DNA of 14,131 bases from Ignavibacteriaceae bacterium (GTDB taxonomy: Bacteria; Bacteroidota; Ignavibacteria; Ignavibacteriales; Ignavibacteriaceae). Of the stretch, positions 8,162-14,131 are shown one piece after another. The notes under the pieces were generated by a model. That model had not been told where the DNA came from and made no database searches. It was given only the letters and a program-made list of their open reading frames with translations. The position numbers and the translations under genes were made by a program. How positions within the stretch are numbered: the stretch's first letter is position 1; every line of letters starts with the position of its first letter. The stretch is taken from NCBI GenBank assembly GCA_023231105.1, contig JALNWB010000104.1, forward strand, positions 1-14,131. Reading direction: 5' to 3'.

Positions 8162-11100
8162 TTTTTCCGTAATATCTTGTACCGCACCATAAATGCCGAT
8201 AAGTTTTTTCGCTTTATCATCCCAAATGGGACTGGCATAAGTTCTATTCCAGACAATGTTTCCGTTTTTATGATAGGTTCGCACTTCGCTGATTACTTTT
8301 TCGTTGTTCAAAAGTTTTTGAAAGTCAAGAAAATCTTTTTCACGGTCATCGGGATGCAGCACAGCCTGCCAGCCGCCGATGGATTTATATTCTTCGATTG
8401 TATAGCCGGTTATTTTTTCAAAAGCGCCCATTACCCAATCATGTTCACTCTTCCCGTCAGTAGTTATTTTTGTGGAAAAGATATAATCTGATGTTAAATT
8501 AGAAATAAGTCGAAAGCGTTCTTCGCTGTTTCGCAAAGCTTCTTCGGCATTCTTGCGTTGGGTAATATCGCGGGCAACATTTCTAAATTCGAAAACATTT
8601 CCTTTTTCATCACGCACAATGCGAGTATTTTGCTCAATCCAATGAATTTTGCCGTCTTTTCTTTCTACTCTTACCTCTAAATTCGTATCAAGAACGCCTC
8701 TTTTAATTTCATTTGAATAATGTTCAACAACTTGTCTTCGATCAATCGGGGCAATGATGCGGACATAATGGTGTCCTAAAATTTCTTGTGGCAAAAAACC
8801 TGTTAACGTAAAGAAGTTTGGACTACAATATTTCATTATTCCTTGTCCATCAACAGTATAGAACACATCTGTGATGTTTTCTACAAGATTACGGAAAAGT
8901 TCTTCGCTTTCTTTCAGTTTTTGTTCTATGAACTTTTGTTCGGTAATATTATGAGCTACCCCTTGCAGCCCCACAACTTTTCCATTTAAGATTATGGGGT
9001 TTTCAAATATTTCAAGAAGAATGGGGTGATTGTCTGCATGTTTAACTTCTAACAATATTGAACTATTAATGAATTCTCCGAGCAGGTGAGCGTGTGTTTT
9101 TTCTTTTGCAATTTCGTTAATCTTATTATTCGTAACGAACCAATGCGTCTGGTTATACCACTCTTCAACTGGATGACCTGTTATTTTTTCGACGGACGGA
9201 GAAATATAAGTAATCTCGGCATTGATGTTTTGCGTGTAGAAAAACAAATAAGGCGTTCCCTCTACAAGCAACCTCATCTGATCTTCTTTTTTTCTTAACT
9301 CTTCTTCAGCTTGTTTCCGTTCGGCTTCGTGTTGATTCACTTCAAGAGCAAAAGAAATATCCATCGTCAATTCATCAAGCAATTTAATTTCATCTTCATC
9401 AAAGAAATTAACTTCACTTGCATATAAAGCAAAAGAACCTACCACTTTACCATTTATTGTTAAAGGAAAAGCGGCGGCTGAATTAAAGTCGTTCTTAATT
9501 ATATCTTCTTTCCATTGAGAGATGGAGTTATCATTCTTGATGTCGTTTGCAATGATATGAGTTTGTTTTTTTATTGCTTGCCCGACAATTCCTCCGCTTC
9601 TGTCTTTATCATTCAAGTCAATGTTTATTTTATCTAAATAATCTTTTATAACTCCGGATGAACCGACCACATCAACTTTGTTTGTAGATGGATTAACCAT
9701 CCCAATCCACACCATCACAAATTTTCCATCGTCAACAACAACTCTACATGTTTCGTTAAACAACTGTTCTCTATCTTTTATTCGAACGATTGCTTGATTA
9801 ACATTGCTGAGAACGGTGTAAAGACGGTTGAGTTTTTTAATTTTTTCTTCGGCTTTTTTACGTGCGGTAATGTCGCGGTGAAATGCTATGATAAATTTTT
9901 CATTACCCACCGTAATCATACTTGCCGAAACTTCAAGTGGAAACGTATGACCGTTTTTATGATAATGCTCAACCTCAAAGGTTAAGTTTTCTCCTGCCAG
10001 AATCCTGCGAATCCGCTCTGGATATAGTTGAGAACATTCCGGTGTATCAAGGTTTTTTATATTAATTTTCTGCATTTCCTCAACGGTGTATCCATGCATC
10101 ATGGCGAATGACTTATTCACCGACACAATCTTACCGCTAAGAGAAGAGTGAAATATTCCATCACTCGCTTTTTCAAAAAGATTTCTGAACCATTCCTCGC
10201 TTTTTCGTATCGCAGCTTCCGCCTTTTTCCGGTCGTCAATATCATGGGCAATGTTTCGATGTTCAATAATATTTTCTTTCTCATCACGAATAATGCGTGT
10301 ATTTTGTTCGATCCAAACAATTGTTCCGTCTTTTCTTCGAATCCTGAACTCCAGATTCGTATCAAGCACGCCTTTTTGGATTTCTTTTGCATAATGGTCA
10401 ACAACTCGTCTTCTATCAACAGGCGCACAAACACGAACAAAATGATTATTTATTATTTCCTCATACGAAAAACCTGTAGTTGTAAAGAAGTTTGGACTAC
10501 AATATTTTATTCTCCCGTTCGCATCTGATATGTAAAAAACATCGGAGATATTTTCTACAAGATTGCGGAAAAGTTCTTCACTTGCTTTCAAAGTTTGTAC
10601 AACTTGTTTCTTCTCGGTAACATCCTGTGCAACCGCAATACATACGTCTTTCCCAAAATAGAGTCCTTTGTAAACTCTAACAATCTTTGGAAAGATTTGA
10701 CCATTTTTTCTCTTCCCCCAAAACTCAAATTCTTGGGGAATTCCTTCAAAAGCTAATTTAACTTGTTCAGCAACTTTTTGTATATCATTTTTCCCTTCGG
10801 CAGAAACAAAAAGCGGATTTTTCCCGATTAGTTCTTCGCGCGTGTAGCCGTACATTTTAACCGCCCCGTCATTTACATCAAGAAATGTCCCGTCTTTATC
10901 TTGAACATAAATGGCTTCATCAATGCAGTTAATTATTCCCCGGTAGGTTTGGTCACTTTCTTTTAGTTTTTCTTCCGCTTTTTTCTGTTCTGTTACGTCG
11001 CGAGCGACAAGAAGAACAGAATCAGAAGTTAACGGAGAAAGAAGAGCTGAAAACCATATCTTCTTATTTTCAATTTCTAAAGTATATTCCATTCCAACGG

Positions 11101-12181
11101 GTTGCTGAGTATTTAAAGATTGAGTGACGTGAGCAAGGAAGAAATCTGCTTGTTCTTTCGGAAAGACTTCGTGCATTGTCTTTCCTAAAAGTTCGTTTGA
11201 CGGTTTGTAAAGCAGAGAAGGATTTGAAGGAGCAATTTCAAGGTAGCGTCCTTCAGCATCAACAACCATAATTACATCCGTCATTGCAGCAAAGATTGCC
11301 CGCAATTTAGATTCTGATTTACACAAAGCTTCTTCGGTTTGCTTGCGTTCGGTAATGTCTCTGGTAATGCTTATTATATGTGGGACTCCATCAAGTTCCA
11401 AAAGAGAGGCGGACATCGACCCGAGAACTATCTCGCCGTTTTTTTTTCGGAACTGCGCTTCAAGGTTTTCAACAATACCGTCTTTTTTCAACCCTTCAAC
11501 AAGTCTTTTCCTATCTTCAGGATTGACTAAAATATCAAGTTCCCGAGTAGTCTTGCCAATAATATCACTTTCGGTATATCCCATAACTTTTGTAAAGTGA
11601 CTATTAATTGAAACACGCATTCCATCTTCAAGCCGAATAATGTTTACAGCGTCAGGGCTTATATAAAAAGTCTTGCGGTATTTTTCTTCACTTTCTTTTA
11701 ATGCTTTTTCCGCTGTTTTGCGTTCTGTAATATCTCGATAAATTGATTGATAGGTGCCGTTGGGCATCATTTTAGTGTGCATTTCAATTGGAACAATTTT
11801 CCCGTCAGGACGAACAATGTTCCGCTCAGATAGAACAACCTCTCCTTTATGCAGCAAATCGAATCTTAAAGGATTTTTAGTTAGCTCTTCAGTATTGAAC
11901 AGTGTACTAATATGTGCGCCAATCAGTTTGTCCAGTGTTCTGCCGGTCAATTGCTGCATATAAGAATTTGCACCAATAATAATTCCATCGTGTGAACCGA
12001 TCAGGATTCCATCTACAGCAAGTTCAAGCAATTCTTTATCGTCCAAAATTCCTCTTAATAATTCTCTTTGTTCAGCAAGTTTATTAGCTGACGAGGTAGT
12101 TTGAACAGCAGAAGGGATCTCTCCTTCTTTTTTTTTCACCTTATTAGTAGAGTTAGACGGTTCTGAAGATTTCTTTTTCAC
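8159..12181 (-). CDS. Multi-PAS/GAF sensory protein without kinase domain (likely 5' part of split hybrid kinase)
   Basis: 1340 residues made only of signal-sensing modules. A Lys/Ser-rich N-terminus (1-40) is followed by PAS at about 45-152, 163-277, 288-397, 408-522, 534-649 and 660-772, a GAF domain at about 784-949 (NQAIVRIKDREQLFNETCRVVV to FFDEDEIKLLDEL), then PAS at 966-1081, 1091-1207 and 1218-1338. Most are joined by D-I-T-E-[RK]-K-x-A-E-E linkers, the usual signalling helix between tandem PAS domains. No signal peptide or membrane segment is seen. It ends exactly in such a linker (QDITEK), with no transmitter domain; the hybrid kinase lies directly downstream in the same frame. Alone it could only act through dimerisation with that kinase or another one. 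The start is GTG at 12181, supported by AAGG (12187-12190) five bases upstream; the next Met is at residue 74. PAS 5 and PAS 8 are about two-thirds identical. Ligands cannot be predicted. Confidence 0.88.
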   Translation of the reverse strand: MKKKSSEPSNSTNKVKKKEGEIPSAVQTTSSANKLAEQRELLRGILDDKELLELAVDGILIGSHDGIIIGANSYMQQLTGRTLDKLIGAHISTLFNTEELTKNPLRFDLLHKGEVVLSERNIVRPDGKIVPIEMHTKMMPNGTYQSIYRDITERKTAEKALKESEEKYRKTFYISPDAVNIIRLEDGMRVSINSHFTKVMGYTESDIIGKTTRELDILVNPEDRKRLVEGLKKDGIVENLEAQFRKKNGEIVLGSMSASLLELDGVPHIISITRDITERKQTEEALCKSESKLRAIFAAMTDVIMVVDAEGRYLEIAPSNPSLLYKPSNELLGKTMHEVFPKEQADFFLAHVTQSLNTQQPVGMEYTLEIENKKIWFSALLSPLTSDSVLLVARDVTEQKKAEEKLKESDQTYRGIINCIDEAIYVQDKDGTFLDVNDGAVKMYGYTREELIGKNPLFVSAEGKNDIQKVAEQVKLAFEGIPQEFEFWGKRKNGQIFPKIVRVYKGLYFGKDVCIAVAQDVTEKKQVVQTLKASEELFRNLVENISDVFYISDANGRIKYCSPNFFTTTGFSYEEIINNHFVRVCAPVDRRRVVDHYAKEIQKGVLDTNLEFRIRRKDGTIVWIEQNTRIIRDEKENIIEHRNIAHDIDDRKKAEAAIRKSEEWFRNLFEKASDGIFHSSLSGKIVSVNKSFAMMHGYTVEEMQKINIKNLDTPECSQLYPERIRRILAGENLTFEVEHYHKNGHTFPLEVSASMITVGNEKFIIAFHRDITARKKAEEKIKKLNRLYTVLSNVNQAIVRIKDREQLFNETCRVVVDDGKFVMVWIGMVNPSTNKVDVVGSSGVIKDYLDKINIDLNDKDRSGGIVGQAIKKQTHIIANDIKNDNSISQWKEDIIKNDFNSAAAFPLTINGKVVGSFALYASEVNFFDEDEIKLLDELTMDISFALEVNQHEAERKQAEEELRKKEDQMRLLVEGTPYLFFYTQNINAEITYISPSVEKITGHPVEEWYNQTHWFVTNNKINEIAKEKTHAHLLGEFINSSILLEVKHADNHPILLEIFENPIILNGKVVGLQGVAHNITEQKFIEQKLKESEELFRNLVENITDVFYTVDGQGIMKYCSPNFFTLTGFLPQEILGHHYVRIIAPIDRRQVVEHYSNEIKRGVLDTNLEVRVERKDGKIHWIEQNTRIVRDEKGNVFEFRNVARDITQRKNAEEALRNSEERFRLISNLTSDYIFSTKITTDGKSEHDWVMGAFEKITGYTIEEYKSIGGWQAVLHPDDREKDFLDFQKLLNNEKVISEVRTYHKNGNIVWNRTYASPIWDDKAKKLIGIYGAVQDITEK

Positions 12182-12457
12182 AAAAACCTTTTTTTATAAT
12201 TTACAGAAATACAACATTTCTAGAAATATCAATAGAAATTAGCAACAATAACGTTTCAAGAAATTTAGAGAAAAAGAACTACAAAACAAAAGACTGCAAA
12301 CGAGAAGAATCGGTGAAAAATTATTCCATCCGAACTTAGGTTTTTAATCCGTTAATAGGTTTACTTTTTTATGGCTATTTAAAATTTTTCTTTCTAAAAT
12401 GATACGCGATTCTTATTTTAGCAATCGAAACTTCTAAGTAAAAACATCTGGTGACTA
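12182..12457. promoter_or_regulatory. Divergent intergenic region between sensor locus and export genes
   Basis: This 276-base, strongly AT-rich spacer must hold promoters for both directions. A 12-bp palindrome ATTTCTAGAAAT lies at 12216-12227, and AGAAAT occurs four times in the left part (12205, 12222, 12234, 12259), an arrangement that could be an operator but could also be chance in AT-rich DNA. The ribosome site for the leftward gene is AAGG at 12187-12190 and for the rightward gene GGTG at 12450-12453. No convincing -35/-10 pair was identified and no open frame of note is present. Confidence 0.4.
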
Positions 12458-13648
12458 ATGGAAAATAAGAATGCTGATCTTACTTCGTTAAAAATAAACC
12501 GATCTTCTCCTTCTTCCTCTAACGGATACTCCGGTAAAAAAAGTTTGGTTATATGGGGATTTGGAATTTTATCCGCATCCTTCCTTATTTACTTTTTATG
12601 GGATTACGTTTTCGCTTCAACCATTGATGTTTCTGTAGTTACCGCCTCTAAAGTTTCTTCATCACAATCAAATGCTGTGTTAACTGCAAGCGGATATATT
12701 GTTGCGCAAAGAAAAGCTGCTGTTGCCTCAAAAGGAACCGGAAGACTGCAATTCCTTGGAGTTGTTGAAGGCGATGCCGTAAAAAAAAATCAAATAATTG
12801 CAAGACTTGACGACAACGATATTAGAGCGCAACTTGAGCAAGCAAAGGCAAATTTAAAACTAAGTGAAGCCGACTTAAACGATGCAGAAAATAGTTTTAA
12901 GCGGACTAAAAAACTTTTTGCTTCCGGTTCGGCTGCACAATCTGAACTTGATGCAGCAGAATCAAGATTTAACCGAACTACCGCATCAATTGAATTAGCT
13001 AAAGCACAAGTATTGGGAGCGGAAGTTGCGATGGAAAATATGCTTATCCGAGCTCCGTTTGATGGAACGGTGTTAACAAAAAATGCAGACGTTGGCGAAA
13101 TTGTCGCTCCCTTTGCCGCAAGCGCTTCTTCAAAAGCAGCGGTGGTAACTATGGCGGATATGTCTTCGCTTCAAGTTGAAGCCGATGTTTCCGAATCGAA
13201 TATCGAAAGAATAAAACCCAATCAAGATTGTGAAATTTCTCTTGAAGCTTATCCCGATTTCCGTTATCCCGGTTTCGTTGCCAAAATTGTTCCCACAGCG
13301 GATAGAGCAAAAGCTACCGTAATGGTGAAGGTTGGATTTAAGAATTACGATAAAAAAGTCCTACCTGAAATGCGCGCAAAAGTTCTCTTTTTAAATGAAC
13401 CGGTAAGCGAAGAAATGCTAAACAAAAAACCGAAACTCGTTATTCCCGCTTCAACATTGGTTCAGAATGAGAATGAGTATTTTGTTTACAAAGTAACAAA
13501 TGAAAAAGCAGAACAAGCCAAAGTTACTATCGGCGAAAAACTCGGAGCTTATGTAGAAATTCTTTCCGGTTTAGTTGATGGCGAAAAAGTTATTGATAAT
13601 CCTTCGAAAGAAATTAAGGACGGAACGAAAGTAAACGTAAAAAAATGA
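12458..13648 (+). CDS. Membrane fusion protein of an ABC/RND-type exporter (HlyD/MacA family)
   Basis: A 396-residue periplasmic adaptor that should bridge an inner-membrane transporter and an outer-membrane channel. A cytoplasmic N-terminal stretch (1-27) is followed by one membrane anchor at about 29-49 (LVIWGFGILSASFLIYFLW). The first lipoyl half is near 83-120 (GRLQFLGVVEGDAVKKNQ), an alpha-helical hairpin covers about 120-190, and the second half follows at 196-216 with the family hallmark IRAPFDGTVLTKNADVGEIV. Beta-barrel (about 237-312) and membrane-proximal domains (about 327-396, IPASTLVQ...GLVDGEKVI) complete it. There is no lipobox, so the anchor is transmembrane. ATG at 12458 is preceded by GGTG four bases away. 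The downstream MacB/LolD-like ATPase at 13794 fits a MacAB-type system; the substrate is unknown. Confidence 0.93.
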   Translation: MENKNADLTSLKINRSSPSSSNGYSGKKSLVIWGFGILSASFLIYFLWDYVFASTIDVSVVTASKVSSSQSNAVLTASGYIVAQRKAAVASKGTGRLQFLGVVEGDAVKKNQIIARLDDNDIRAQLEQAKANLKLSEADLNDAENSFKRTKKLFASGSAAQSELDAAESRFNRTTASIELAKAQVLGAEVAMENMLIRAPFDGTVLTKNADVGEIVAPFAASASSKAAVVTMADMSSLQVEADVSESNIERIKPNQDCEISLEAYPDFRYPGFVAKIVPTADRAKATVMVKVGFKNYDKKVLPEMRAKVLFLNEPVSEEMLNKKPKLVIPASTLVQNENEYFVYKVTNEKAEQAKVTIGEKLGAYVEILSGLVDGEKVIDNPSKEIKDGTKVNVKK

Positions 13649-13651
13649 TTC

Positions 13652-13718
13652 ATGGTTGATGGATGATGTTGGATGGTTGATGTGAAAGGATTAAGAACAA
13701 AATTATGATTAAGAACAA
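13652..13718. repeat. Two adjacent short direct-repeat pairs in the MFP-ATPase spacer
   Basis: ATGGTTGATG occurs at 13652-13661 and 13673-13682 (21-base period), within a run of related GGATG/GTTGATG units. GATTAAGAACAA occurs exactly at 13689-13700 and 13707-13718 (18-base period). They fill the first half of the 145-base gap between two genes that should be co-transcribed. They encode nothing obvious and look like degenerate tandem units. Confidence 0.7.
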
Positions 13719-13744
13719 GACCATAATTGAGAAAAATATACTGA

Positions 13745-13758
13745 TCCGCCGCGGCGGA
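13745..13758. repeat. GC-only palindrome TCCGCCGCGGCGGA with flanking ACTGAT repeats
   Basis: A perfect 14-bp palindrome with a 12-bp pure G/C core in otherwise AT-rich DNA. ACTGAT occurs at 13740-13745 and again at 13758-13763, sharing one base with each end, which resembles a target duplication around a tiny inserted element. It lies about 35 bases before the ATPase start and could form a strong RNA hairpin in a shared transcript, tuning expression between MFP and ATPase, or be a protein site or REP-like remnant. Confidence 0.6.
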
Positions 13759-13793
13759 CTGATAACTAAGGACTTAAAAAAAACGGAGACACT

Positions 13794-14131
13794 ATGCCGG
13801 CGATTATTCAAGTAAAAAATGTTTCAAAATCATATACCAGAGATAGTTTTGCAATTCCTGTTTTAAATGATATTACTCTCGATATCGAAGAAGGAGAATT
13901 TTTTTGTTTGATGGGACCATCCGGTTCCGGCAAAACAACGCTCTTAAATTTAATTGCGGGAATTGATAAACCGACAAAAGGAAATGTAATTGTGAACGAT
14001 ACAGATATTACTTTGTTGAATGAATCTTCGCTTGCAAAATGGCGAGCGAGTAACATCGGATTCGTTTTTCAATTTTATAATCTCATCCCCGTTTTAACTG
14101 CTTATGAAAATATTGAACTTCCGCTGATGTT
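13794..14131 (+). CDS. ABC transporter ATP-binding protein, MacB/LolD type (partial, 5' end)
   Basis: The frame starts MPAIIQVKNVSKSYTRD and runs off the right edge after 112 codons. It carries the Walker A motif GPSGSGKTT, preceded by the EEGEFFCLM strand and followed by LLNLIAGIDKPTKG. Further on come the WRASNIGFVFQ block with the Q-loop glutamine and FYNLIPVLTAYENIELPLM, the typical MacB/LolD/FtsE-like pattern. The signature and Walker B motifs lie beyond the window. ATG at 13794 is supported by GGAG (13785-13788) five bases upstream. It follows the membrane fusion protein on the same strand after 145 bases, so the pair is probably one export operon, with one or more permease genes expected next. 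Whether the permease is fused (MacB) or separate cannot be seen. Confidence 0.93.
   Translation, partial: MPAIIQVKNVSKSYTRDSFAIPVLNDITLDIEEGEFFCLMGPSGSGKTTLLNLIAGIDKPTKGNVIVNDTDITLLNESSLAKWRASNIGFVFQFYNLIPVLTAYENIELPLM

Noticed and set aside
10148..10528. 126-codon plus-strand frame opposite the PAS region
   Set aside because: Antisense shadow of conserved PAS domains on the minus strand; Phe/Ile-rich translation typical of antisense reading.
12216..12227. ATTTCTAGAAAT as a firm operator site
   Set aside because: A 12-bp palindrome made mostly of A and T is not rare in DNA of this composition; kept only as a remark within the intergenic region.
13808..14056. 82-codon minus-strand frame
   Set aside because: Antisense to the clear ABC ATPase coding sequence with Walker A and Q-loop motifs.

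Overview
The window is AT-rich bacterial chromosome. UvrA type, PAS-rich histidine kinases, a GH144-like secreted glycosidase and weak Shine-Dalgarno signals before several genes point to the Bacteroidota/Ignavibacteriota (Chlorobi) neighbourhood. That placement is an inference from protein style, not from a marker-gene search.

Layout, left to right. (1) 2-418 (+): C-terminal ATPase end of a histidine kinase cut by the window edge, its stop codon lying inside a perfect 36-bp palindrome. (2) 460-756 (-): small muconolactone-isomerase-like protein, then 953-2323 (-): secreted glucoamylase-like/GH144-like protein. (3) 2453-5212 (+): UvrA, divergent from the glycosidase gene. (4) 5213-5425: convergent spacer with a long ATTC/GAAT-rich hairpin and a smaller palindrome. 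(5) 12181 down to 5426 (-): a very large sensory locus. It reads as one continuous frame of about 2,250 residues with thirteen PAS domains, one GAF domain, HisKA, HATPase and a receiver, but is interrupted by a single in-frame TAA at 8159-8161. The upstream part (1340 aa) is sensory only; the downstream part (906 aa) is a soluble hybrid kinase. (6) 12182-12457: 276-bp divergent promoter region. (7) 12458-13648 (+): MacA/HlyD-type membrane fusion protein, followed after a repeat-bearing spacer by the start of a MacB/LolD-type ABC ATPase at 13794, which runs off the right edge.

The MFP and ABC ATPase probably form an export operon with a permease outside the window. The sensory locus shares its promoter region and could sense conditions relevant to export, but this is only positional inference. 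UvrA acts in nucleotide excision repair and seems unrelated to its neighbours.

The most notable observation is the single stop codon, which replaces the conserved lysine of a PAS-PAS linker (D-I-T-E-K-stop-Y-A-E-E-L...) while the sequence on both sides stays in frame and intact. It is either a recent nonsense split, a sequencing error, or a natural split/readthrough arrangement. No CRISPR array, tRNA, rRNA, transposase or obvious phage gene was seen.
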